Assembly (NCBI GenBank): GCA_003990745.1
Contig: RBNI01001244.1
Span: forward strand, 1-23,511
Source of the DNA: Jimgerdemannia flammicorona
Lineage: Eukaryota; Mucoromycota; Endogonomycetes; Endogonales; Endogonaceae
Direction of reading: 5' to 3'
Length of the DNA stretch: 23,511 nucleotides
Shown: in pieces, positions 1-8,766 of the stretch
Position numbering within the stretch: position 1 is the stretch's first letter
Layout of the letters: each line of letters opens with the position of its first letter
Program-made: the position numbers and the translations under genes
The notes under the pieces: generated by a model
Told to the model about the DNA's origin: nothing
The model's input: only the letters and a program-made list of their open reading frames with translations
Databases searched by the model: none

Positions 1-2
1 AA

Positions 3-416
3 CCAGATCAACCAGACAATACAGACAGCCCTGCTAGAGATTTTGGAGAACTTGCACAAGAACTAGAAGATCTTATCACACGAACCCAACACTTTACAGC
101 CAGACACCCCACACCAGTCCCACCAATATCACCAATAGAACCCCTACCACAACCCCTTGCAGAACTGGAAGTAGCTCCTACAAGAATACCTAGACCTATT
201 TCACTCTGTCCAAGGACCAGAACACCATCCTCAAGATACCCATGCACCCCTATCTCAAGTGACAGTTCAGAAAGTGAATCAGAATCAGAATTCGAACTTG
301 AACCAGAATCAGAGAAAGTGACGATAAAATGGCCACCTCATTACCAACCTTTGCAGGATACTCAGAAGAAGACCCCAGAGAATTCCTTGATAGAATTAAA
401 GGAATTACAGCCTTGA
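3..416 (+). CDS. Upstream open frame overlapping gag (5' end outside window)
   Basis: Frame 3 is open from the window edge to a TGA at 414-416, about 137 codons with no stop, which is notable because the frames downstream are riddled with stops. The predicted peptide is rich in Pro, Thr, Ser and Glu, ends in an acidic Ser/Glu stretch and resembles no enzyme; it looks like a disordered gag-leader. It overlaps the gag frame, whose first ATG is at 329, by about 88 nt, and gag lies in the -1 frame relative to it. It may be the N-terminal part of gag joined by frameshifting, a separate small protein, or one frame broken by an indel. Function unknown. Confidence 0.45.
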   Translation, partial: PDQPDNTDSPARDFGELAQELEDLITRTQHFTARHPTPVPPISPIEPLPQPLAELEVAPTRIPRPISLCPRTRTPSSRYPCTPISSDSSESESESEFELEPESEKVTIKWPPHYQPLQDTQKKTPENSLIELKELQP

Positions 417-1744
417 GGAATCTCTCAGATGAAAGAAAAATCATCATCTACAAAGCCCAGCTCAGAGAACCAGCTAGAGGAATTTTCCATCAAACAGCAA
501 ATAACCAAGATTCAGAACTAGCAAGACAGATACAAGCAGCAATATCTGATGAGCTAGAATATGAGGCCATGGTCCACTGGCTCATTGAAAAATATGCAGG
601 AAACGAAACCCACCACAAGGCTCAGGAATCCATCATGAGGATGAAGATGAATCTTGGAGAATCACCTAGAGCCTTCTTCATAAGAATCCAGAAGAGAATG
701 TATTCTGCTGGGTTCAATGCCACCAATTAGGACATCATAGGTCCAATGACCTTCATGAATGGAATTCCCCTGAATATTGCCCAGCATGTCCACACCCTAG
801 GCATCAGAAGGTTTGAAGAGCAAGTAGATGCAGCTCAAGGATTCTTTGATGTCAGACAAAGAACTACCTGGAGTGATCATGACAAGAAAGAAGATAAAGA
901 AGACATCCTGGTCAAAGCCCTACAAGGACTCCTTCAGGGACAAGAAAGATCTAAAGAAAGAAGGCCAGCCAAGGAAGGAAAGAAGAACAGAAATGAAATC
1001 CAAGACCTCAGCTCCAAGTTAGACTGATTGGTTAGACAGATTGAAAAACTCACCACATGTGAAAATCAGGGCTACCCAGACAACAGGGGATACCCATCAC
1101 AGAGGAGCCAAGATTATCCACCAAGAGATAACAGAAGTTACCAGCAAGAAGAAAGAAGATACCCTGTCCGAGATAGAGCCCAAGTCCAATGCTTCCATTG
1201 TGAATAATTTGGACACTATGCCACTGAATGTGATAACAAAAGAAGTAACCAAAGGGACTCAGAACCACCAAACCGAAGGAATGACACTCAGTATAAGAAG
1301 ACTGAAGCCCATCCTGTTGAAGATTTCGAGGAAGCAAGTAACAGTGAAGACTATAGTGACCTAGACTTGTACCCTACTAAGGTTACCACCCGAAAAACAG
1401 TCTACCCAGCAGAGAAAAGAAAGAGACCTGTGAGAAGGCCATCCAGAAAAGTCAGCAGAAGAATGATCCAAGAAGAAGATGAAGAGCATGAGGAAGAACA
1501 GATAGAAACACCTCTCCGAACTCCCTCACCATTTGTGCTTGAAACAAATGAGCTGCCACCAGAAGATGAAGAAATAGAACAAGAAGAAAGGGAACCTATA
1601 CCCCTGAAGCCCAAGAAAAAGTACTCTCCAAAGATCATGCCCAGAGACATCTACAATAAAGTCTAGCAGAAGATTCAAGAGGCCAAGATGGAAGTCCCTC
1701 TCCTACAGTTCCTGCAACTGACACCAGCTGGAGTTTGAAACAAA
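329..1744 (+). pseudogene. gag: gag (capsid/nucleocapsid) region of the retrotransposon
   Basis: Gag packages the element RNA in cytoplasmic virus-like particles. The frame starts at ATG 329 and runs through TAG 728-730, a TGA at about 1022 and TAA 1205-1207. The first 230 codons are helical capsid-like sequence; then come Lys/Glu-rich and Arg-rich stretches and a CCHC zinc knuckle (CX2CX4HX4C) at 1190-1231, the RNA-binding nucleocapsid signature. One internal position of the knuckle is the TAA, where Gln would be usual in this family (CAA to TAA). After the knuckle lies a charged, acidic tail up to TAG at 1664. It continues in the same frame into the protease. Truncated by stops, so no full Gag can be made from this copy. 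Confidence 0.85.
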
Positions 1745-2176
1745 TTGTTGAGAACAACAAGGTCTAGCACTGGCCAAGTCTCAATCCCACAGCAAGAACC
1801 AGTCTCTATCCCTGTCCAAGCAGCTGAAAGACATGTCAGCACCTACTTACATGGAGATATTGGAGGACAAAAAGTGAAAATCCTTATAGACACAGGAGCA
1901 GCTATCTGTGTTATTGCCAAACAATTCTTGGACACCCTCCAATGGCCCATTGATGGACCATCCAACCTTAGCATCATAGTAGCAGATGGAGCCTGAACTC
2001 AACCCCTTGGAGAAGTATGAAAAATCACCATTTCTCTGAGACACATTCGGTTCTCCATTCCCAAAGCTGTTGTTACAGAAGCTGTCACCTATGACATGAT
2101 TCTTGGCACCAACTGGATGAAGGAAATGAATGCAGTTGTTGATATCAGCCAACAAGTACTCAAGTTTGACTATTGA
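1745..2176 (+). pseudogene. Retropepsin-type aspartic protease domain
   Basis: This domain would cleave the Gag-Pol polyprotein. The active-site motif LIDTGA is encoded at 1883-1900, with the catalytic Asp codon at 1889-1891, preceded by a strand containing HGDIGGQKVKI. The second conserved stretch (MILGTNWM) is at about 2096-2120, matching the ILG(x)W/D element of Ty3/gypsy proteases; retropepsins act as dimers, so one DTG per chain is expected. TGA codons at about 1994, 2018 and 2174 interrupt the frame at positions that CGA or TGG could have filled. Same frame as gag, no separate start. Confidence 0.88.
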
Positions 2177-3286
2177 GACAAGAAGTATAGAGTCAAGGTG
2201 ACCAGCTACAAACAATCAAAGAAGAAGAAGAAGGTCACTATTCAGGAAGAGTATGCCAGCAGTAAAGAATCTACTACAGAAGAAGAGAAAGAATCCAAAG
2301 ATGGAAATGATCCCAGACTTAATCCCCGAATCAACCTGGTGGATGACAGACCAGAAGACAATATGTGGGCCAAGAATACCATCCCTATCACCATTAGAGC
2401 CATTGCAAGAGGAATCAAAGAATGCCCTATATGTCTCAAGAGACACAGGTGTTCTGAGCACTCCTCCAAGATCATGGAAACAAGGAAATCATCTGGCACA
2501 GCCTGCCCAGAGTGTAGAAGAAAGAAGAAGAAATGCAGACATGTTCCAGAAACATCTGCAATGGAAGCTGCAGAAGTATAAGCGATTTGGGGTCAAGAAT
2601 CATCCAAGGAAGAAGAAACTTCTGACCAAGAAGTCCCTGAACAAGAAGTACTTGAAGAGGAAGAAGTCCCTGAACTCATCCCCTGGGATGACCCTTGCTG
2701 GATACCACCTGAAGACAATGACCCTTGAAATATAGAAGAAGAACTCAGTACAATCACTATTATTCCCAAGAAAGAAACTCACCAAGAGAAAGCTTTTCAG
2801 CTAGGAAGATGTCCACACCAAATGGTCTTCTACTCTCTCTGAGACTACTGCTATCAGTGTCATCTGTTGGACCAACAAGAAAGATAGAGACCCCAGAGAC
2901 CAGAACCCCCAACTACTCTTGCACAATCCACCACCTTTCAAGAAGTCACCACAAGGTTACAAAGTCGATTTAGGGGATAAGGCTTCTTTACCCAAACAGA
3001 AATATACCCCTTGTCTACCCTTCCCCCAACCTATGATCAAGATGGGTACTGATTCCCAAGACAACAAGAGATAAATAGCCAGGAACATTATTTCCAGGCA
3101 ATGGGATATTGCAATCATGGGAGACACTCTGACTGCCAAGACTGCAGACATCAGAAGATTCATCTCAGTCATGATATTGCCATGCATACTTTGAAGAAAG
3201 GAGATAACAGAAGCCAGATCTGAAAAAGCCAGATTTGAAAAAGCCAGACCAAGAAGCCTGGAGAAAGAATCCTCAAGATCTACAAT
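2177..3286 (+). pseudogene. Spacer between protease and dUTPase with Cys/His clusters
   Basis: About 370 codons in the same frame link protease to dUTPase, much longer than a usual linker. It begins Lys/Glu-rich, then has a Cys cluster: CPIC at 2423-2434, CPEC at 2504-2515 and a further Cys after a basic run at 2534-2536. A second cluster at 3110-3185 has Cys and His spaced as C-x-H, H-x2-C-x2-C, then several His. Both look able to bind zinc, but neither matches a family I can name with certainty. Interrupted by stops near 2579 (TAA), 2707 (TGA), 2839, 2887, 2972, 3049, 3220 and 3236. Two near-identical Lys-Ser-Gln repeats flank the last two stops. Confidence 0.55.
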
Positions 3287-3925
3287 TTGGGAGAAGACAT
3301 CCTAGCTCTCATCAGACATGCAACCTACCAAGGATGGGCAGAAGATGCCACTAACTTCATGGAAGCCCTTGACCCTACAGGAAGAAGGGGAATCAATTAC
3401 CTCCGAGACCCCTCTATTGGAGCCAGATGGCCACACCTCAACCTTAGAGCTTGGAGGCTTTCCACTAGTGGAGCTTCAGCCTTAGGGAAGCCCAAACTTA
3501 GTGAGGATATTGCCTGGTATGCTCTGCTGCACCCCAAGGCCAAACCCCTGACCAAAGCCCACCCAGAAGATGTAGGATATGATCTTCACAGCCTGTAGGA
3601 TGAATCTATCAAGCCTGGAAAAACCTTCATAATCAGAACTGGGTTAGCCATACAGCCACCCCAAGGAGCTTATATTCAACTGACCTCAAGGTCTGGACTT
3701 GCTAGATAAGGAATAACTGTAGAAGGAGGAACCATTGACTCAGGATATACAGGTGAAATCAGGGTTATCTTACACAACAGTAGTGCAGAATGGCACTGAA
3801 TTATTAGAGGACAGAAGATTGCCCAAGCAGTCTTCATGAAGGTCAAGACCCCACAGTTACAGGAAGTCTCTGAACTAACTGAAGGAATAAGACAAGCCAA
3901 AGGATTTGGAAGTTCGGACAGAAAG
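3287..3925 (+). pseudogene. dUTPase (dUTP pyrophosphatase) domain with an N-terminal extension
   Basis: dUTPase hydrolyses dUTP to dUMP and pyrophosphate and would limit uracil incorporation during reverse transcription. All five trimeric-dUTPase motifs are visible in frame 2: I (DVGYDL, about 3569-3586), II (SRSGLA, about 3686-3706), III (GGTIDSGYTGE at about 3726-3758, with the catalytic Asp), IV (RGQKIAQAVF, about 3809-3838) and V (KGFGSS near 3896-3916). Stops fall at 3596 (TAG), 3709 (TAA) and about 3798 (TGA), none removing a catalytic residue. Codons 3287-3520 encode an extra N-terminal stretch of unknown role. Position between protease and RT differs from retroviruses, where the gene sits near protease/gag or between RNase H and integrase. 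Confidence 0.92.
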
Positions 3926-4278
3926 GAAGTACATCTCCTTCAAGTCAACCACCTCAAGAAGAATGCTCCCCAGCAAGTGTACCGCCAACCAGTCAGACTG
4001 CACAAAAACCTCATTCTAGAATCTGGAGAACAAACCACATTTGAAATCTTTGCACCACCTGACCCCAGAAACCTTTTCTTCAAGCCTAAGGAAGATATCC
4101 CACACCTGGACATAGAGGGACACATATTCCCTGACAAGATGAATCTGATATATTCCTGAGAAACCAACCAAAGTTGGGAGACCATCATCTTGCCAAAAGG
4201 AACCATCATAGGACATCTGGTGCCTTTTCTCAACTGAACTCATAGGGAAGTTTATGAACTAAACCTATCAGGAAATGG
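3926..4278 (+). pseudogene. Connector between dUTPase and reverse transcriptase
   Basis: A beta-rich stretch in frame 2 ends with ILPKGTIIGHL (about 4189-4221), which resembles the 'kGt-iG-l' segment commonly just upstream of RT in Ty3/gypsy polyproteins. Stops at 4157-4159 and about 4235. Between here and 4330 the reading frame changes from 2 to 1, so either a -1 frameshift joined the two parts in the parent element or a later indel broke them. Confidence 0.55.
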
Positions 4279-5364
4279 CAAAAGGTCCCAGAAGAAAGGA
4301 AAGGCCCCTCTGCGACCCAGGAGACAGTGAAGCCTTCCACCAACATTGGAGAAGAACTGACACCTCAACAACAGCAACAACTAGTAGAACTTCTCAACAA
4401 ATATCAAGATATCTTCACCACCGATTATGGCAATCTGCCATACAATCCATCATACTACCACAGCATAAATACAGGAAATGCAACACCCATCTGGCAGAAA
4501 CCCTATAGAATACCCCATCACTTGAAAATATTCAAAAAGGAGCACATTCAAGAACTCTTAGACAATGGAGTTATCTGACCCTCTACTAGTCCCTGGGCTA
4601 GCCCTATATTTATTATACCAAAGAAAGGAGGATGGAGACTCTGTGTAGATTACAGAAAACTTAACTCAGTCACTGAAAAGGATGCCTATCCTTTGCCCAG
4701 AATCGATGACCTTTTGGATCAGCTACAAGATGCCAGATACTTCAGCAGTATGGACCTTTTCACAGAATTTCACAAGATCTCCATGGACCTCAAAGACATT
4801 CAAAAGACAGCCTTCCTTGCCTTAGGAAAACTGTTTGAATACCTCTGAATGCCCTTTGGACTCTACAATGCACCCCCCACCTTTCAGAGGATGATGAATT
4901 CAGTCTATATCCCCTTGATCCACCACTGCCTGATTGTATACATAGATGATTCCAACATTTATTCAGCAAATTTCAAAGAACACCTGCACCATCTAGAGGA
5001 ATTCTTCAAGCTCACCCACAAAAACCACTTGAGACTGAATGCAAAGAAATGTTACTTTGAAAAACAGAAACTTGAATTCCTTGGATTCATAGTCTCAAAA
5101 GAAGGAACCCATGCAGACCCAAAGAAAACCAAGAAGATCAACAATTGGCCAGTACCCAAGACCCCAAAGGAGACATTATTATTTCTGATACTAGTATCCT
5201 ACTACAGAAGGTTTATCAAGAACTTTACTCAAATTGCTGCCCCAATCCGGATCCTTCTCAAGAAAGGAGTACCATTCAAATGGATGGAATTACAAGGAAA
5301 AGCCTTCCAAGAACTCAAAAACCGCATGACTACAGCACCAATCCTTGTATGCCCCAATCTATAG
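4279..5364 (+). pseudogene. Reverse transcriptase domain
   Basis: RNA/DNA-dependent DNA polymerase of the element, frame 1. Seen in order: a lead-in with ELLDNGVI just before TGA 4576; SPWASPIFIIPKKGG; CVDYRKLN (about 4648-4671); the first catalytic Asp region SMDLFTEFHKI (about 4747-4780, usually D-x-SG-FHQI); MPFGLYNAPPTFQ from 4849; the catalytic YIDD box at 4939-4950; and LGFIVSKEG and a thumb segment (SYYRRFIKNF). TGA at about 4846-4848 sits directly before MPFGL, a position usually Arg, Val or Trp. Otherwise open from 4849 to TAG 5362-5364. Catalytic residues are intact; only nonsense changes break it. Confidence 0.95.
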
Positions 5365-5733
5365 AAGCCATTCATCTTGTATACAGATACCTCTAAAGAT
5401 GGCCTTGGAGCAGTTCTAGCCCAGGAAGGACCTGATCAACAGCACTATGTAATAGCTTATGCAAGCAGAGCTACCAATTAGCAGCAGATGAACTATGGTA
5501 GCACCAAACTGGAATGCCTTGCAGTCATATGGGTGGTCACCCTGTTCAAGTATTACCTCATCAGAAAAAGGTTCACTCTGATCACAGACCATGCAGCCCT
5601 CAAATGGTTATTCAACCACAAGGAACCCACCAGAATCCTAGTCTGCTGGATTCTTATGCTTCAGGATTACAAAATCACCATAATCTACAAAGCAGGGAAA
5701 GCTCACAACAATGTTGATATACTTTCCCACTAG
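5365..5733 (+). pseudogene. RNase H domain
   Basis: Degrades the RNA of RNA-DNA hybrids during reverse transcription. Follows RT in frame 1 after TAG 5362-5364. Visible residues: Asp in LYTDTSKDGLGAVL (about 5380-5420), Glu in KLECLAV (about 5506-5525), Asp in LITDHAALKWLF (about 5578-5613), and the C-terminal His/Asp region AGKAHNNVDILSH ending at TAG 5731. One further stop, TAG at about 5479, lies in a Gln-rich spot. All four acidic active-site positions expected of this family appear present. Confidence 0.92.
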
Positions 5734-6810
5734 CCCCAATGAACTAGAATAAGAGTGTCCCAAGGAACTACACCCTAAAGAAAGCTCCTCAGACCATCAA
5801 GGTACAAGAAGATCTCATCTGAAAAAAACATCAGAAAGCCCATCAAGGACAGACAAGCACAGAAGATAAGATTCAAAAACTGTATCAACACTGGCCTCAT
5901 CTCAGAACTCAAGTCTGAGACATCATCCAGAAATGTGACACTTGCCAGAAGTATTAAGGAAAGAAGAACTATCAAGCCCCTTTGCAACTGATTCCCCCAC
6001 CCACTCACATCTTTCAGAGATGGGGAGTAGATGTAATTAGACCTCTACCAGTTATACCAAGAAGAAACAAATATATCCTTATATTTATAGAACATCTGAT
6101 CAAGTGGCCTGAGGCTTTTCTAATGGAAATCACAGATGCCTTAACCATTGTAGGCCTCCTCCATGGACTCACACTCAGATATAGACCCCCAGAAGAACTC
6201 ATCTCTGACTAAGGCACGGAATTCATCAACAATATAATCACAAGTTATGCCCAAATCCATAAGATCCACCTCAAAAGAACCACATCATACCACCCCCAGA
6301 CCAATGGCATGACAGAGAGAATGAACCAGACCATCAAGAAAGGACTTGCCCGAGTCAATCCTACTAATTGGGACCTCTGCTTACCTGAGATCCTATGGGA
6401 AATTTGGAACACCCCTACCACCTCCACCAAACAAAAGCTATTCGAAATGATGTTTGCCAAGAGAACCAGAACTGCTGACCATGAGAATCTTGAAGACCTC
6501 TTCAAAAATGCAGAACAGTTACATAATCAAGCTTGAGAACAGATTATCAAAGCTCAGGGAAGACAAAAGAAGTACTATAACCAAAAACAAAAGAATCAGG
6601 AGATCAAGATTGGAGATCAAGTCCTAGTTTAGAGAAGCATGATTGAGACAAACTTTGCCACCAAACTGGAACCAAAATGAGAAGGACCTTATCTTGTACA
6701 CAACATCAGAGGAACTAGCATCTATTTAAAAAGCATGGATGGATGAACCCTGAGAACACCAGTATACATCAATCATCTCAAACTATATATTCCCTCTACA
6801 CCATGAGCCA
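5734..6810 (+). pseudogene. Integrase (HHCC zinc domain, DDE core, GPY/F module)
   Basis: Inserts the cDNA into host DNA. Frame 3. The zinc-binding domain shows HX3H at about 5826-5842 and CX2C with Cys codons at 5934 and 5943. The DDE core has Asp in WGVDVI (6030-6032), Asp in ISD (6207-6209) directly followed by TAA and GTEF, and Glu in NGMTERMN (6315-6317) after the HPQ element. A GPY/F-like EGPYLV is at about 6680-6700. Stops near 5819, 5918, 5955, 6210, 6534, 6629, 6677, 6743 and 6803. No chromodomain was recognised after the GPY/F module. The frame differs by -1 from RNase H. Confidence 0.92.
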
Positions 6811-6821
6811 AAGAATTGATT

Positions 6822-7309
6822 AGCATCTTCAGACCCTCATTCTTAGCTCCTTCCAAGCCCTACCAGTTCCCTTGCCCCAGTTCCACCAACTTGAAGAAAA
6901 CCCAATATAATTGATTCAGAAGCATCAAGAGAACCTTGCCATTGCCCAAAGATTGTTACAGATCCACTATCTACAAGCCTTCTACAACATCGGACAATTA
7001 CTTGAAGAACAGCCATACATTGGAGGACCTGCTGGGATAACCTACCAAGAAGCAAGAACTGCCAAACAAATCTACACCCTATACAAACAAAATGTTGGAG
7101 CCCTAGTGCAATCTTACTTCTACCTCAATGATATTCATCAGATGAATGAGACCACTTTTCAGAGTACTCTTCAACAAGTAGACATCCTGTTTCCTGAAGG
7201 ACAAGAAGAAGATCTAGAACTAGAATAGAGTAATCTCAGTATAGACAATGAAGATGATAGAACAGATATAGATGCAGAGGATGCTTATGCTTATTGGGAT
7301 GATGACTGA
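6822..7309 (+). pseudogene. Unidentified open frame between integrase and 3' LTR
   Basis: Frame 2 reads as protein from about 6822 to a TGA at about 7307, broken only by TAA 6906-6908 and TAG 7226-7228. The product (about 160 residues) is predicted mostly helical: Gln/Leu-rich first half (LAIAQRLLQIHYLQAF near 6940-6990), then GPAGITYQEARTAKQIYTLY, and a strongly acidic C-terminus rich in Asp and Glu. It is not an env glycoprotein: no signal peptide, Cys pattern or membrane segment. I do not recognise it. It may be a C-terminal extension of Pol brought out of frame or a separate accessory ORF. Confidence 0.5.
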
Positions 7310-7337
7310 AGAATAGTCTGGGACAGACTACCCTTCA

Positions 7338-7348
7338 GTAGGGGCTGA
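7338..7348 (+). other. Polypurine-tract-like site before 3' LTR
   Basis: A short AGTAGGGGCTGA-type purine-rich stretch abuts the TGTGAC start of the LTR, where the plus-strand primer of Ty3/gypsy elements is expected. It is short and imperfect, so the assignment rests on position. Confidence 0.4.
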
Positions 7349-7689
7349 TGTGACAAACCAAGACATACCACTCAAATTATATCTTAAGAACATTAGTATA
7401 GCATAGTAACCAGCAATCATTACTGCAGAAAAATGTATAAATAACCAGATAACCAAAGAAGGGAATAATGTGAACAGTAGCTGTCCTCTGGACAGTGGCT
7501 GTCCACCAGACAGTGACCGTCCGCCCAAATACACCATAAATAGCAAGTCTATAGTTAGTCAGATAGCAACCAGATAGCAACCAACTTGTATAAATTACCC
7601 CAGAAATAAGAGTGAATAAACCTCAGTCCGAAATTGAATCCAAAAGCAAAAGACAAGTCTGTCTACCACACTTTGAGAGAAACTCTACA
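7349..7689 (+). repeat. 3' long terminal repeat (candidate boundaries)
   Basis: Starts TGTGAC and ends TCTACA, the canonical TGT...ACA termini of Ty3/gypsy LTRs, giving 341 bp. Inside are three tandem 18-bp repeats (7474-7526), an 11-bp direct duplication (about 7560-7582), a TATAAATT box near 7588-7596 and an AATAAA polyadenylation signal at 7615-7620, a sensible U3-R-U5 order. The partner 5' LTR is not in the window, so boundaries are inferred. An alternative, longer LTR reaching about 8674 is possible because downstream sequence has the same CpG-poor composition. Confidence 0.6.
7474..7526 (+). repeat. Three tandem 18-bp repeats in U3 of the LTR
   Basis: Units at 7474-7491, 7492-7509 and 7510-7526 share the core ACAGTGGCTGTCC. 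Each contains the dyad GGACAG...CTGTCC or a close variant, so each may be a binding site for a dimeric regulator. They lie about 60-110 bp upstream of the TATA box, as enhancer repeats do in LTRs. Confidence 0.7.
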
Positions 7690-8715
7690 GCCACTATTAG
7701 GAGATTGTGAGCATTGGTCCCCTTTTCCACTCTGATCTACTTTCTGATACAAAGAACAAGTTCATTTTTTATTCGCTTGTCAGATAAGCCTAAAGATTTG
7801 CTGCCTAAGTTCAAGGAAGAACTTCGTCGCTATTTCCAAGTCATTCACTGCATTTCCAGAGAGCCCTATTCTTGCCACAAGCTAGTCCTTCTGATGCAAC
7901 TTCGCAGTAAAGCCAGTCTACGATACAACCCCATACAAACAAAGCCAGTCTTTGACATAACTTGCCAAGAATCCTAGTTAATTCCCAGTTGAAGCTGCTG
8001 ATTCAGGAGAATCCACATTATCTGCCATTTCTAAGTTATCTGCATTCCCAGTTGAAGCTGCTGATTCAGGAAGAATCCATGCCATTGTATTCCCAGAAGT
8101 CTGCTGATTCAGGAAGAATCTGCAACATCCAAGTTATCCATGTCATCTGAGTAGTATTCCTAGTTGAAGCTGAATCTGTGACCTCTGAATTATTCATCAT
8201 TCCCAGTGAGCCTGAGTTATCAAGTTATCCACCACCAGTATAATTCCCAGTAAGAAGGATCCATGGCATCCTCTATTCCCAGTGAGCCAAATTGAGTTAT
8301 CCACCAGATTGCTGCCTTCCCAGTTGACCCACATAAGGAAATTCATTCGCACTATACAAGATTGTCATGCAGAAATCACATAAGGAAAACAGCTAAATTA
8401 TCAGACCATCATGCACAAGAAGATCATCATGCTACACAGAAATCACCCATTACTCAAGAAGGAAACTGCTCATGCTACACACAAATTCTGCTATTCCCAG
8501 AAGGAAACCCATTCACACAAATTGCTGCTATATCCAGAGAACTGTTCCAATAAGGAAATCTGCATAAATCAACTGCCATGCAAACTGAGGAACCACTGTT
8601 GTATTCAGATTGACTATTATACCACTAAATACCAAGGACCTCAGGAATCTTAGAAAATTTTATTGCTTTTTGACAAAGTAACTGGGGGCTCAAGCCAGAC
8701 TACATCAACCCCCAA

Positions 8716-8717
<2 letters not shown>
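7690..8717. repeat. CpG-poor block with degenerate tandem repeats
   Basis: No gene is recognisable. CpG is as rare here as in the retroelement (about six in 1 kb). From about 7980 to 8330 the motif ATTCCCAGTTGAAGCTGCTG, or its start ATTCCCAG, recurs at about 7980, 8044, 8090, 8155, 8199, 8241, 8274 and 8316, often followed by GATTCAGGA and AAGTTATC. Further on, CATGCTACACA recurs near 8430 and 8470. Near the end a TGGGGGCTC...CAACCCCCA pair forms a short inverted repeat (about 8684-8716); its left part resembles the start of a primer-binding site but matches only nine bases of a tRNA-Pro type site. Could be part of a longer LTR or another old repeat. Confidence 0.55.
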
Positions 8718-8757
<40 letters not shown>

Positions 8758-8766
8758 TTTTTTTTT
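8718..8766. repeat. Poly-T tract marking an abrupt composition boundary
   Basis: Thirty-nine T, one G, then nine T. Left of it DNA is CpG-poor and transposon-derived; right of it CpG is normal. Read on the minus strand this is a poly-A run preceded by AATAAA at 8790-8795, about 24 nt away. Confidence 0.8.

Larger units (their letters stand above)
1..7689 (+). mobile_element. Ty3/gypsy (Metaviridae) LTR retrotransposon carrying a dUTPase, 5' end outside window, decayed
   Basis: Domains run gag, protease, dUTPase, reverse transcriptase, RNase H, integrase, LTR; integrase after RNase H defines Ty3/gypsy rather than Ty1/copia. Gag, protease and dUTPase share frame 2, RT-RNase H is in frame 1, integrase in frame 3 and a last open stretch in frame 2. 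I count about 35 internal stops (roughly 21 TGA, 8 TAG, 6 TAA) but only about three frame changes over 7 kb, so the body is inactive yet recently recognisable. CpG is extremely rare (about 4 in the first 1000 bases), unlike the host gene to the right. dUTPase-bearing Metaviridae are known from basidiomycetes such as Phanerochaete. The 5' LTR and primer-binding site are off the left edge, so intactness and target-site duplication cannot be judged. Confidence 0.93.

Noticed and set aside
1..7309. A variant genetic code (TAA/TAG as Gln, TGA as Arg or Trp) making the retroelement functional
   Set aside because: The neighbouring 12-exon host gene uses the standard code with no internal stops, and CpG depletion explains the stops as decay.
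1..7309. Plant pararetrovirus (Caulimoviridae) insertion
   Set aside because: An HHCC/DDE integrase, a GPY/F module and LTR features are present; pararetroviruses lack integrase and LTRs.
7980..8330. CRISPR-like array
   Set aside because: Repeats are degenerate and unevenly spaced, and the host is a eukaryote.
8684..8702. Primer-binding site TGGGGGCTC... implying a second, tandem element
   Set aside because: Only nine bases match a tRNA-Pro type site and no element body follows; the poly-T tract comes 16 bases later.
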